A stretch of DNA of 64,000 bases from Ascochyta rabiei (lineage: Eukaryota; Ascomycota; Dothideomycetes; Pleosporales; Didymellaceae), in NCBI RefSeq assembly GCF_004011695.2, contig NC_082409.1:620001-684000 (forward strand), read 5' to 3'. This document shows positions 1 to 10,670 of the stretch, one piece after another (position 1 is the stretch's first letter; every line of letters starts with the position of its first letter). The position numbers were made by a program, and so were the translations under genes. The notes below the pieces were generated by a model. The model was not told the origin of the DNA. It searched no databases and saw nothing but the letters and a program-made list of their open reading frames with translations.

Positions 1-434
1 CGGACGAGACCATCCAAAGCTGGAAGGGGGGCTACCGATGGCAGCCCATGACTGTCAGGCCCACAAAGCGAGAGTTCGTGTGGAGTCGACGGAGCGTCGC
101 CGTGAGCGACAAGGCCGTCGCGAGCAACCTCAGCGCGGCATGGACGCCCGCGTGGCAGGAAACGCTGATTGGCGGCGTCCTGCAGGGGCGGAAGCAGTTG
201 GATCCACGGGGCGCGAGCAGCATCTGCCGGCGCCGAGTATGGAGTCTCGCGGTGCAGATTGCGGGTCTCGCCGGTAGGCCGGCCGTACTCGAAGCGCTCA
301 CAAAGAGCACGTACGGCGACGTCAAGGCAAGCGCACTTCTGACCTCACGACGCACCGTCAAGAACGACACGCAAGTGCAAGCTCTCGGCGGCTGGGTGCA
401 GAACACTGGAGATTCCTCGTTTCCCTCATCGTAG
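1..434 (+). CDS. C-terminal part of an adenosine-deaminase-domain protein (Tad1/ADAT1-like)
   Basis: An open frame runs in from the left edge (codons in phase from base 3) and stops at 432-434, so only the last 144 residues are visible. They contain QETLIGGVLQGRKQLDPRGA, then SSICRRRVWSLA, then TYGDVKASALLTSRRTVKND and a terminal GGWVQNTGD. That order matches the end of the A_deamin domain of tRNA-specific adenosine deaminases, which convert adenosine 37 of tRNA-Ala to inosine, or a fungal relative; this is from family memory, not a search. The catalytic zinc site would lie upstream, outside the window. The gene converges on the Rad51-like gene with only about 70 bp of CACAAC repeat between them. 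Orientation and reality are fairly secure; exact substrate is not. Confidence 0.55.
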   Translation, partial: DETIQSWKGGYRWQPMTVRPTKREFVWSRRSVAVSDKAVASNLSAAWTPAWQETLIGGVLQGRKQLDPRGASSICRRRVWSLAVQIAGLAGRPAVLEALTKSTYGDVKASALLTSRRTVKNDTQVQALGGWVQNTGDSSFPSS

Positions 435-446
435 TCGGTAGTAAAG

Positions 447-511
447 CACAATCACAGTCACAATCACAACCACAACCACAACCACAACCACAATCACAAC
501 CACAATCACAA
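447..511. repeat. (CACAAC/T)n hexanucleotide repeat between convergent genes
   Basis: About ten imperfect CACAAY units fill the gap between the stop codon at 434 and the convergent gene's stop codon at 506-508, and run across that stop codon. Confidence 0.9.
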
Positions 512-2018
512 GCTCTCCCGCATCAACGTCCCCCACGCCCCAACACCCCCTCCCCACCGCTCCCCTATCACCTCAATCACACACCCCATCTCCACCCCCC
601 TTATTCTTCTTCTTCTTCTCCTCTCCCCACCCCCGCTCTCCGCGTAATACACCCGCGCGTCCAGCTTTCCCTGTGGTAGCTCGCTTATCAACACATGCGC
701 GTCTGCATACCGACTCAGCAACCCCAGCAGTGCCGGCACGCCGTGCTGCGAGGTGAATATACTCGGCGGAGGGGGAAATGCGGGTGCGTAGTTTTGTTGC
801 TGCTGCTGCTGCTGTGCGCCTGGTGGTGCGGCTGCGGCTGTCGTTGTGGTTACGAGTGACATGCCGCCGCTCGTCGGCGATCCGGCGCGAGGCGCGCCGT
901 TGATGCAAGGGTTGAGCAAGAGAGTGTGCAGCTTGTGGGTTCGTGTTAGGGCTGCGAGGGTGCTGAGGAAGCTCGTTAAGAGGCTTGTTCCTGCGGAACA
1001 AGGGGGTTAGTTGGCTTTGGTGTGGATGTAGGGAGAGCGTGTGTTTACCCTGTATCGAATCTTTCTTTAGAAGCGGAAGGAGGACGTGTGCTAGGTTGTC
1101 GATTAGGATGAGGTTTAACTTTGGTGGGGATGGCTTCTCTGCGATGTTTGGCTGCCAGGTGTTTCGCTGCGAGGTGGTGTGAGGTGTAGAGTGCAGCGAC
1201 ACAGGTGCTGGCGCTGATGTTTCTTCTGTCGTTTGTTCTTCGATATCAAACAGCATCTCCTCATCCTGCGTTTCGAGTTCGTCGTCCCCCTCTTCGTCCT
1301 CGCTGTCCGCGACCTCTGTCCTCCTTGGCGGCGGTGCATGCGCTTCTTCCCCATCCACCACCACCTTCTTGTTCTCCTCTTCTGCTACAACACTCCCATC
1401 TCCACTCTCTTCTCCACCTCCACTTCCACCCCCACCCCCACCCCGCCTCCCCTCCAACTCCCCGCTCAACTCCCCAATCGCCTCCCTAACCCCCACGAAG
1501 TCAAAAACACGCAGGATCCTCACCCGATCCAACAGCTCCGCCGCTCTCCCTTCTTTCCGCTTCTGCACATCTACCTCGCCATCACCACCGCCTGACTCAA
1601 ACACAAAGCACTGCTCGTCGACCCGTCTCAAGATCCGCGCATACAACCCCACGACGTCGAAATCACCCGTCGTGTCCACAACCGCCACTCCGCTGTCCCC
1701 GCTACGGAACAAGCAGTCCACAAGCAGCGTCTGCGCTACGCCGTTGCGGGGGGACGGCGAGGCGCTGCTGAGGGCTACAACGGTGCCACTGTGGAAGGGC
1801 GCTGCGAGCGCGGAGTCGAGAGTCGGGATGTGCAGGTTTGGCGGGTGCGTTTCTTGTTCTTCTGGGGCAGTAGAGGCGGCTGGGTGCGTTTGGTCCTTGA
1901 GGAGGGCGGTGAGGTCCGAGGTCGTGAGGAATGAGGAAGCGAGGAGGGGGTTGGCGGGTGTAGCTGTAGCTGTCGTTGTAGCGGTAGCCAGATCCCGCGA
2001 TGTGTAATTCGTGTCCAT
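506..2018 (-). CDS. RecA-superfamily Rad51 paralogue-like protein (XRCC2/Rlp1-like)
   Basis: Two exons: 2018-1049 and 990-506, with a 58-nt intron (GTAAAC...GCAG). Splicing joins ..KDSIQG to TSLLTSFLSTLAALTRTHKL in frame and gives 484 residues. The first third has a strand-rich core (GTVVALSSASPSPRNGVAQ at about 78-97) where a RecA-fold Walker A would sit, but the G-x4-GK[ST] signature is absent. LNLILIDNL before the intron looks like a Walker B strand, and LTRTHKLHTLLLN resembles the strand-helix that follows it in Rad51 paralogues. An acidic/glycine-rich insert (about 190-280) separates them, and a run of seven glutamines follows. Inferred role: homologous-recombination repair in the nucleus, probably non-catalytic in ATP binding. 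It could also be another fungal RecA-like orphan. Confidence 0.5.
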
Positions 2019-2142
2019 GTTTCCTTATCTTTTCTGCCTTCTCTTTCACCTTTTCTTCTTTGAACCGAGCTATACCGTGCTATCCCGTGCTGTCTCGTAG
2101 CGCATTGACTCTCGACTCCTAACCCTCGGTATCATACCTCTC

Positions 2143-2191
2143 AATTCGCAATTCGCAATTCGCAATTCGCAATTCGCAATTCGCAATTCGC
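2143..2191. repeat. Heptanucleotide tandem repeat, AATTCGC x7
   Basis: Seven exact head-to-tail copies of AATTCGC lie about 125 bp upstream of the Rad51-like start codon, inside its likely promoter or 5' leader. Confidence 0.95.
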
Positions 2192-3004
2192 AACCCGTAG
2201 CTGAAGTTGACGTTGAAGGTAACATGGAGTTGCTAACCTCCACTAGCGGCGTCCGCAAGCCCAATCCACAACGCCGGGAGCTTGCCACGCTTGCTTACAC
2301 AATACAGTACCGGTACAGTACATACAGTATATACAATACCCGAGAAGGGACCAAGCTCCCAGCCGAAACCCTAAAAAGCGCGACAGGGTAGGAATCGTGG
2401 CTGGCAATCTCGGAGCTGAGCCGAGAGGCGCTGACTCTGGAGAGAGTTTGGCTGCTGAGATGGGGTCACAACGAGCCGCCGATCGCGCAGCCGAGCGAAT
2501 GGGGTGGAGTGGAAGGGTTGGTGGCGGCAGCAGGTAATGACGGGCGACGAGGAGGAACCCTAGTAGGTGGAGTCGGAGATTACAATCTCAGAAACGAGAT
2601 GTGAGGAAGAGGTCCAGGGTCCATGTGCACCTGCATGCACGCCAAGAGTGCTATAGATGATGTTGCAAGAATTGATTGAGCTACAAATTCCCATCACGCC
2701 GTACCATCACATATGAGCTGAGCTAGCTGTCCGCTCGCTTCATGCATTAAACGTTTGCTGTAACAGGCGCAAGAAGAAAACTAACCCCTTTTTCGGATGC
2801 CGGTTATAGTCTAGAGATTTTGACAAATATACACGGGGATGGTATCCAATCCCTGATCCCAGTTCCCAACGTCCAATACGCCTGATGTACAAATGAGAAA
2901 AGATGCGTCCGTGGACGTGTGACAATGGAAGAAGAATGCCAAGGTGGGACCTAGGAAGTGGTGCTGTTGGAAGTGGAGAAGCAGTGTGCGCATCGTTGAC
3001 ATGC
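2192..3004. other. Intergenic, no gene seen
   Basis: Between the Rad51-like promoter and the 3' end of Pal1. Only short overlapping ORFs without family features. The sequence upstream of 2300 has several TACAGTA/TATACAG stretches but nothing I can name. Confidence 0.6.
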
Positions 3005-4852
3005 TCAAGCTTGTCGTCTACGCCCGCCCTTTATGCTTTTCATGCGGCCAAGGAAACCAGTGGGCTTCGACTCACCCAGCGATCCTGCGCTGTCAGTGGT
3101 TACTGCGCGGTGCAGGGGAACACGGGGCGGAGAGTCATCCTTGTAGCTAGAATCTGTAGTCTTGATCGCCGCGCCCTTGCTTTCATACGCCTTGTTGTAT
3201 TCATCGAAGAACGGATTCATTTCGGCCGCTTTGTTCTGAGCCAGGGATCCAGCGCTGTAGGGGCCCTGTGGGCTGGAAGGGCCACCGTATCGAGCGTCGG
3301 GGGATTGAATGCGTGGTCCATCGCCATACTGGCGCCTCGGCTGCGAGATTCCGCGGAAGCGCTGGGCAATGGACTTCTTGCGTCCCAGACCGTTAATCTC
3401 GTTTGCCCTTTTCTGCTCAAAATCTTGCTCGACCGCAGTGCGTGATGCAGGCGCCCCCTCGAGGAAGGTGGACGTGCCCAGGCCGTGTGTCGGCTGGCCG
3501 TGCACGATATCTTCGCGGCCCTTTGCGCTGAACTCGCCTTCGGGGCGAGGCTTCTTCCACTCGCTCTCTGCGCCTCCAAAGTCTGTAAAGCCCTCTGCGC
3601 CTCTGCCGTGGATCCTGTCAAGATCGATCTTGGCGTTCAGAGGCCCCGAGCCACCGAGTGAGTTGTTCGCCGAGCCCACGGGGAAGGCGTGCATGGGAGC
3701 GCGCTGGTCCTTCTTCCGGTTGCGGTGCGGCTGGACGGCGTCGTAGGGCCCGTCGTGATGAATCATGCTGGGTCCGTAGATGCCAGTGACGTCAAGCTTG
3801 TCGATGAGGTCGAGGCCCTGAGGCTTGCGCACCTTCTTTGCGGTGCTGCCGGATTTGCCGTCTCGTTCGCGGTCCTCTCGTTCGCGGCGGCGCTCACGGC
3901 GCCTGCGGTCTTCTTTCTCCTGGGCGGCCTTGTCGATGATGGACGAGTCCGAGTTCCTGCGCGGGCGGCGCTCTCGGCGGTCGGGGCTGCTCTGCATGGG
4001 CCGGCGAGGCTCGGGAGGGCCGCGGGGTCGAGGTGGGCCGCGGGGAGCGCCTCGCAGCCTGTCCCTCTCCTCGTCTGAGCGCGATGGGCGGTGGCCGGCG
4101 CGGGGGTCGGTACCGCTGCGGTTGGGCATGGGGCGTGGCGGTGCACGCCGTCTGTCGTCGTCATCGTCGATTGTGAGGTTCTTCTGTGCAGGGCAGGGGC
4201 GGTTAGCAAAGGCGTTTGTCAAGGCCATGACGTGGTGGACGTCTAAGCAGACACACGGGCACAGGGCACAGGGCACAGGGCACACGGGCACAGAGCACAC
4301 AGTGTGTGCTGTCGTGCGTCGTGTGTCGTGCGTGACGTGCATGGACGAGGGGAACGTACAAAGAGCTCTTCGGCGGCCGAGCCGTTGTTGAATGAGGCCT
4401 TCTTGGGTGAGGCCCTCATGTTGGCCGACATGTCGATGAGGTCCGTCGTCTTCTTGGCCTCCTTGTTGAACTCGGCCTCGAAGGTGGACAGGAAGGGGTT
4501 GCGCGACATGGGCCTGCTGGCGGAGCTCGAGCGGTCCGACTGGTTGGCGGGCGAGGGGAAGGCGGGAGAGGGGAAGGCGGGTGAGGTGGCTCTGTTGCGG
4601 AAGGGATTGTTGGAGGACAGGTTGGGCGAGGGGCCAGGCGACAGACGTCGCTCTGCAGTAGATAAGGTTAGCGACTGCGAGGAGCACGATAAGGAGCACG
4701 ACCAGATGCACGACAGCGATCAGCAAGCGACACCCCCGATTTTGTCACACGGCGCAACGCAACAGGTGAAACGGGCAGCGATAGGGGCGGGCATTGGGCC
4801 TTACCTGGCATGGACGACTCCGCGAGCATGTTGCTGCCGCTGTTCGGGAACC
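3005..4852 (-). CDS. pal1: Pal1-family cell-morphology protein (5' end unresolved)
   Basis: Three coding exons are clear: 4852-4805, 4652-4360 and 4183-3005, joined by introns with GTAAGG/CTGCAG and GTACGT/CACAG ends. Reading frame is continuous: ..FPNSGSNMLAESSMPERRLSPG.., NNPFRN, SRNPFLSTFEAEFNKEAKK, then EELF|KNLTIDDDDD. The conserved Pal1 core is DVTGIYGPSMIHHDGPYDAV followed by HRNRKKDQRAPMHAFPVGS and NSLGGSGPL. Basic and RE/RD-rich disordered segments precede it, and the C-terminus is a positively charged ..GRMKSIKGGRRRQA. In yeasts Pal1 acts at the plasma membrane in cylindrical cell shape and endocytic patches. The exon beginning at 4852 starts inside a codon, so a further upstream exon must exist; I could not place it. 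The first in-frame ATG visible is at 4829. Confidence 0.85.
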
Positions 4853-6174
4853 CTGCAATAGCTGCAATACGTTGCGGCGAGGCCCAATCACACACGCGGG
4901 ACGGTGGGCAGAGGCTGGCTGGTGACGCGCAAACACTGGCAAATCCTGTTCCTGCGGAATGGTAATTGCAGTGCGACTCGCCAGGCACAGGCACAGGCAC
5001 GCTCTGCTGTCACGGCTCACAGCACGGGGACTGCAGCCAATGCAGAAAGGGGCGACGTAAGACTGGCGATACTGATGTTGGCGTGTTTCGTCTGGGAATT
5101 GGACGTGTTTTGTTCGCTGCGGAAGGATGGCAAGCGGGGCGTTCTTGAATGGCCGCGTTTGAGTGCTGCTGCTTAGTGTGCTGCAGGCCGTGCTTAGTGA
5201 ATATCTGGGCAAGCAAGGCCGCGCGGGCGGGACGGTCGATGGGCAAAGGGGTGGGGGTGGCAGCAAATGTGAACGTGGACGTGGACGTGGGAGAGCAGAG
5301 GGCCGCCGAGAGCAGGGAGCACAGGGGATCTCCGGGCTTAAGAAAGGGAGGGTGACGGGGGAGACTGGCAAGCAAGCGTCCACGGTCCACGGCCCATGGG
5401 CCAGGGCCGTCCTGGACCTACCCGGGATGTGGCTGCCGTTCAGTAGGTCGTAGGCTTTGGGCCTGGTTAGGCCCCTTTGGTCTTTGGGGGCGACTAAGAC
5501 GCCCAGCTCGACGCCTCTACCGCACAAACAGAGTCCCCACGACAGCTGACCATGCCTGCATCTGCCTGCATCTGCACGCATCTGCATGGCGCTGTGGGTT
5601 CTCGCGAGGCGCGGCCGAGCTGCTGCAGGATGCCGAGTCTTGCTGTTGCTGCCACTGGCACAAACATCCTGCGTCTACATCTACGTCTCCATCTACATCT
5701 GCATCGACAACGATATCTACATCTACATCTAATCTACATCTACATTGTCCTTGACATTGACATTGATATTGACATCGACATCGACATCGACATCGACATC
5801 TACATCAACATCTACATCGACATCTGCATCAACATCTACATCAACATCGATATCGACATCTACACTGTGCACAAAACACAGGCTCACCACGTCCAGTCGA
5901 TCCAATCTTCCTGCACGTCCGCGACCCATCCGCAATCACCGCTGCTGCGCGACGCTGACCGCTGAATCGCACAGGCGCTCCTACGAGGCTAGCGCCCGGC
6001 CTTTGCCAACTGCGGGGAAGACCCTGAGCTTCAGTGCTTCACTATCCAGACCGGAGCCTCAGTCGCCGATCTAAGCCTACGCCCCCTGACCCTGACCCTG
6101 ACTTTGACAACCACACGCCGTGTGCCTGGACTGCTGCCAGCTGCCCGCTGTCTGCTGCCTCAACCACGCTCGCC
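4853..6174. other. Shared upstream region of pal1 (-) and MED31 (+)
   Basis: Probably contains the missing 5' exon and leader of pal1 and the MED31 promoter. ORFs here overlap on both strands and none has a recognisable family signature. It also holds the CATCTA/CATCGA repeat described separately. Confidence 0.5.
5673..5866. repeat. Degenerate (CATCTA/CATCGA)n hexanucleotide array
   Basis: Roughly 190 bp built of CATCTA, CATCGA and GACATT variants, with a near-perfect GACATC core around 5771-5800. It translates as alternating Asp-Ile or Ser-Thr in different frames and is not likely to be coding. Confidence 0.85.
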
Positions 6175-6643
6175 ATGGCCCCTGCCCACGAGACCGCTGA
6201 CGTACCGCGAACGGGTGGTTACACTCGCTTCGAGCTCGAACTCGAGGTTCGTCTCCTATCCTTGCGACGTCGTGTGCCCCTAGCTCGTTTCCGTGGTTGA
6301 CACGCCCCTAGTTCGTGCAGTGTCTTGCCAATCCAGTCTATCTCAATTTTCTGGCCACGCAGAAAATGTACGAGAAGCCCGAGTTCGTGGCCTACCTTGG
6401 CTATCTGCAGTACTTCAAGGATCCTAAATACGCAAAGTTTCTGCAGTGAGTCTACCCCAACAGCCTCGGGTCGCCCCACAATCTGCTGACTGAGCATGCG
6501 TCTGCAGCCACCCTGCGCCCACGCTCCGAGCGCTAGAGCTGCTGCAGCAGGAGCGCTTTCGCCGCGAGATACTCAACCCTGGTCTCATGAACAAACTTGT
6601 CGTTGAGGGCCAAAGGAATGCAGTGCCAGGCCAGCAAAACTGA
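6175..6643 (+). CDS. med31: Mediator complex subunit 31 (Soh1)
   Basis: Three exons: 6175-6246, 6312-6445 and 6508-6643, giving 113 residues. Splicing produces the family hallmark [20 protein letters not shown], followed by [20 protein letters not shown] and [20 protein letters not shown]. This is the almost invariant MED31 core ([15 protein letters not shown], YLxYLxYWxxPxY). MED31 sits in the middle module of Mediator and helps couple activators to RNA polymerase II in the nucleus. Both introns have standard ends (GTTCGT..CTAG and GTGAGT..GCAG). The length fits the family, which is about 110-130 residues in fungi. I see no irregularity. Confidence 0.95.
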
Positions 6644-7246
6644 CGAGGAAAGCACCAAGACTGCATTCTTCCAAAGCCAAGCCCGGGAGGCCAAGGTGTA
6701 GACTCCCTCTTGACTCCTCGAGAGACCATGTATGATAAAGGTCAGGCTTGGTCATCTATGGCTCTGCTGCATGATGGTCGTGTTTGGGCATGACAAGGCA
6801 TTGCAAGACACTCATACACTAAGGCGCAAAGGTTGCAAACTGGGGTTGCAGCCCAGACCAGTTTGTAGTGAACGTTTCCGAGCAGCCATGCAGGAGTAAA
6901 CGAACAGAGAGCGTGCACATGGCCATCATGCCACGGCAATAAATGCGGCTCAATGCAGGCATTCCACAAACGACGACTAATGCCAACACAGAGGCCATGT
7001 CTGCCGCAATATATAGAAACTTGACAATGGCAATAATACCCACATGCTAGTTTTGACAGCTGCCGTCACACGCAGACGTTCAGGCACGTCCATGTCTTTC
7101 ATCGTTGCACGTGATATGTCATGGTCGTCCGCTGCCCCACATCGGTATCGCGGCGTACCTAGTCGCAGCATGACGGAACGCTCATGCTCATCAGGGTACT
7201 TACTGCCCCTCTACACGCCAGCCCTTCTTTCCGAGCGCTCTCCGCT
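6644..7246. other. Intergenic, no gene seen
   Basis: 3' flank of MED31 and promoter of the TBC-domain gene. Small ORFs on both strands only. Confidence 0.6.
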
Positions 7247-9709
7247 ATGAGACCTGTCGCCGAAGCTGAGTGTGTGCTTCTATATTCATGTGCCTGCATG
7301 TTGTTCTAACACTCAATAGGAAGCACTGGCATCAGCTTGACGATTTCCACTCTCTTACCGACCTCAAGATCCATGTGTCCTCGCACAAAAAACCGCAGAT
7401 AACTGCAGGCCTTCGGTCGGTCTGCTGGAAAGTGCGTCTGCTGCTCGAAGAACACCGATCCCTCCCCCCCAAACTCAACGTTGCATCAGATCTTCCTGCT
7501 ATTCAAAACCCTCGATCGATCGTCATGGCCAAACCACCTCGCCGATTCCCGTAAGACCTACGACTCGCTGCGCGCACACTATCTGCGCGCCATCGAACAT
7601 CCTGATGAAATCGAATCATCGGTAGACCCCCTGAGCGACAATGACGAGGTACATACAACTTCACACTCGGCCCTATCTACCTGAGTACAATGAGTGTTGA
7701 CCTGTACTAAGCCTTGAAAGTCACCATGGTCAGCCCTGCGAGCCGACGAAGCCCTTCGCGCAGAGATCTTTCAAGACATCGAGCGATGCATGCCAGATAA
7801 CGTCTACTTTCGCCAGCCTGCGACACAAAACATGATGCTGGACATACTCTTCGTGTGGTGTAAGATGCATCCAAGTATTGGCTACAGACAGGGCATGCAC
7901 GAGGTGCTAGCACCACTGCTCTGGGTTGTTGAAAGAGACGCTGTGAATCTGAGTGCAAAGGGTTCTGTCGACCAGACTTTGGCAGATATGCTCGACTCAA
8001 CGTACATCGAACACGATACACACACCCTGTTCGCCCTCATCATGCAAACCGCAAAATCCTTCTTTGCGCCAGCAGACCCTACATCCTCTTCCAGAGAAAC
8101 GCCGATGCTCGCTCGAAGTTCGAGGATATTCGATGTCTATCTACCCAAGGCCGATCCAGAACTGCATGCCCATCTGACAAAGCTGGATATTGTTCCTCAG
8201 ATTTTTCTTCTGTAAGCTACCCGTGCTCACAACCTTGTCAATCTAACAGGCTCCAGACGATGGATACGCCTTCTTTTCGGACGCGAGTTCGATCTGGATT
8301 CTGTCTTCGACATGTGGGATGCTCTCTTCGCCATCGATGCGTCGCTGGAGCTGGTTGACATGATCTCTATAGCGATGCTCCTTCGGATCCGTTGGGAGCT
8401 GATTGCAGCAGAAACGAACGAAGCCTTTGCCCTACTGCTACGCTACCCAGAAGCAGGCGCACCAGCTTATACCTTTATCAAAGACGCACTATACTTGCGT
8501 GATCACCTCACACCGCAGGGCGGAGCTGAGATCATCACACGTTATGGCAAACAAGCACCATCGATTGAGGCAGAACCGGCTGCAAGTATCCGTGTACCTT
8601 CACCCGCGCTATCGTTTGCTTCTAGTCGCACTAGACAAAGCGTCGGCTCTCCCAAAAGTTTCCTAGGCCCCCAGGGAGCGGGACTAGAGGCGGTGCTTCA
8701 GGGTGCTGCAAAGAACGTTCTTGAACGCGGCTCACAGTGGGGCGTTGGGAGAGCACTTCGAGACGCCGTTGGTGAGGTGCGAAAGAATGTGGAGGCTTAC
8801 CAGAGCGGAGCCGTTTCTGGACAAACAACGCCGAGATCTGGGGGAAGAGAGTTCCGAGCACCGGGCTTGCTCAACACTGCCGCAGCCAGTCAGCGCCCCG
8901 GGTTAGATCGAACGCACTCTGCCAATGCGCTGAAGAAGATAGCAGAGCTAGAGAGGAGAAACAAGAACCTAGGAAAGATGCTGGAAAGTGCTGTGGCCGA
9001 GCTTTGGGAGCATCATCGAGAGCAAACGGAAAAGCAAAAATCCAGTGATGGCGAAGACAGCAAAAAAGGCGCCATGGAGGAACTCGGCCTTGCTATTGCA
9101 AAGGTGCAGTTCGTACAAGTCTATCTAGAAGACTCATCGATTCCGCTTCCAGTGGACGAATCAACCGACCAAGCCGCAACAGCGAATGCAGCCGCAAGTC
9201 TGGCGCCGCCGTCACCTGTACCGCACGAGCTTACAGTAGCCGCACCACCGACGGCTAGTCCTACCGTGCCGCAACCAGCATCGACAAAAGCAGAGACAAC
9301 ACAACAGTCTTCCTCACTCAGCCCGCAAGCTTCGTCGCCAGTTCAAAAGACTTTGTCAGCAATACCTCCAGCCACTTCCCGCTTGGCCCCACGTTCACGC
9401 CCACAACTGACGTCCTCCAACTTCTCTTGGATGCTAGGTGAGGAGTCTGCACCGTCAAACTTTGCCTCCGGGGCTGCACACTCGACTTTTGCTTCAGATG
9501 AAAAGCGGCGCATGAAAGGAAAGGGTTTCTTGTTCGGCGATGAAGAGGAAGACAACAGCAGTATCAAGGAGAGTAAGGGTAAGAGAGGGAGTGTCAGCGG
9601 GAAGAGCTCCGCCAAGGGTTCGAAAACCAAAGGCAAGCATGCGCCAGAAGTCGAGGTAGAGGAAGAGGTGATCGACCTGGAAGACGTGGGGAGGAGAGGC
9701 GTCATCTAG
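7247..9709 (+). CDS. TBC-domain Rab GTPase-activating protein, TBC1D5-like
   Basis: Five exons: 7247-7269, 7320-7431, 7490-7648, 7721-8211 and 8257-9709, total 745 residues. The junctions restore the family text: EAEKHWHQL, GLRSVCWK|IFLLFKTLDRSSWP and QIFLL|RWIRLLFGREFDL. The TBC catalytic pair is present: the arginine finger in IFQDIER (IxxDxxR) and the glutamine finger in GYRQGMHE (YxQ). The TBC domain covers about residues 25-360; the rest is Ser/Pro/Ala-rich and disordered, with one Lys/Glu-rich stretch (about 495-530) and an acidic end. TBC1D5 relatives inactivate Rab7-type GTPases in retromer and endosome-autophagosome traffic. The last intron's acceptor is CTCCAG rather than the earlier AACAG, chosen because only it keeps LRWIRLL in frame. 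Confidence 0.9.
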
Positions 9710-10254
9710 GCTGGAGGGATAGGACGTCACCGCAGACGAGCGACCCACGATCGACGTCGTACCAAGCTGACATGAAGACGTTCGATCCCAGCGCCCGATG
9801 AAACGTTCAGTAACATCAGACTACAATATGGATGCCCTCGACACATGTGCCGCGCTTATTCCCACACAAAGGCAGCTCACTATGCACTCACGGCCCAATC
9901 AGGACAAGCTCTCCCGTAGCCCTGCATACGGGCCCCACGTAACTTGCTCACTAGCCCACACACCCAGGGCTTCAGAATGACGCCAAATGACAAGCTATTC
10001 GCTTTCCGCCGTCTCCGTAGGCGTAAACTTAGCAACCTGGCGCCACCACTCAGGCAAGAGCGGCTACCGGCGCGTTGAATAACAAGTGCGGTGACAAACC
10101 GGCGATCCACCTCTTTTTGCTCGACGATAAAGCCCCGCATCTGCCCCTCCACGACTCTTCCCCTTCCCTACGCACAAACGCATATCAACTTGACGTTTCT
10201 CACTACCCACCCCAATACCCTTTCTCACCAACCCAACCCAACACTCACATCAAC
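9710..10254. other. Intergenic; metallothionein promoter
   Basis: No ORF with family features. The last 150 bp is C/A-rich leader typical of highly expressed fungal genes. I did not identify a metal-response element. Confidence 0.5.
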
Positions 10255-10386
10255 ATGCCTGGCTGCGGAACTGCTGGCTGCACTTGCGCCGACTGCGGCT
10301 GCGCCCAGGGAGCCTGCAACTGCGGCAAATGTGAGTCTCAGCGACGAACCGCTCTTGGATCAACGTGCTGACCCCGTCTCCCAGAA
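10255..10386 (+). CDS. Short cysteine-rich metallothionein (25 aa, 7 Cys)
   Basis: Exon 1 is 10255-10330. A 54-nt intron (GTGAGT..CCCAG, 10331-10384) splits the stop codon, with T before it and AA at 10385-10386. The product is 25 residues with seven cysteines at positions 4, 9, 11, 14, 16, 21 and 23, arranged C-x4-C-x-C-x2-C-x-C-x4-C-x-C, no aromatic residues, and Gly/Ala/Asn between. This size and seven-Cys composition matches the small Cu(I)-binding metallothioneins of Neurospora and Agaricus, although the spacing differs. Predicted role: copper (possibly Cd/Zn) chelation in the cytosol. Unspliced, the frame would run 14 residues further to a stop at 10369-10371. It is too short for most gene finders. 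Confidence 0.7.
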
Positions 10387-10670
10387 ACCCTCGGCGTGAC
10401 TCGTCGACTCGACAATTTGACAAGCCTTCGACGGCTTGGACTCAAGCTATCAAGGCCCCACCACCTGACGGCGCAAGGCCTGGGGCAATTCCCGGCGCGG
10501 ATTGGGGACGGACGCAATCAGTCAATCAATCCATCATTCCACGTGTATATGCACATGACTACCTTCCACCTGTATTGTGCATGCACGTCTGACGTTTGTG
10601 TGTGAAGAATAAATCATTACTACTACAACTACTACTACCACTCTCCATCAACTCAGAGCGTGGCACAACT

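Noticed and set aside
5552..6074. ORFs with Asp-Ile, Asp-Val or Ser-Thr runs
   Set aside because: Produced by the CATCTA/CATCGA repeat on both strands; no codon or family support.
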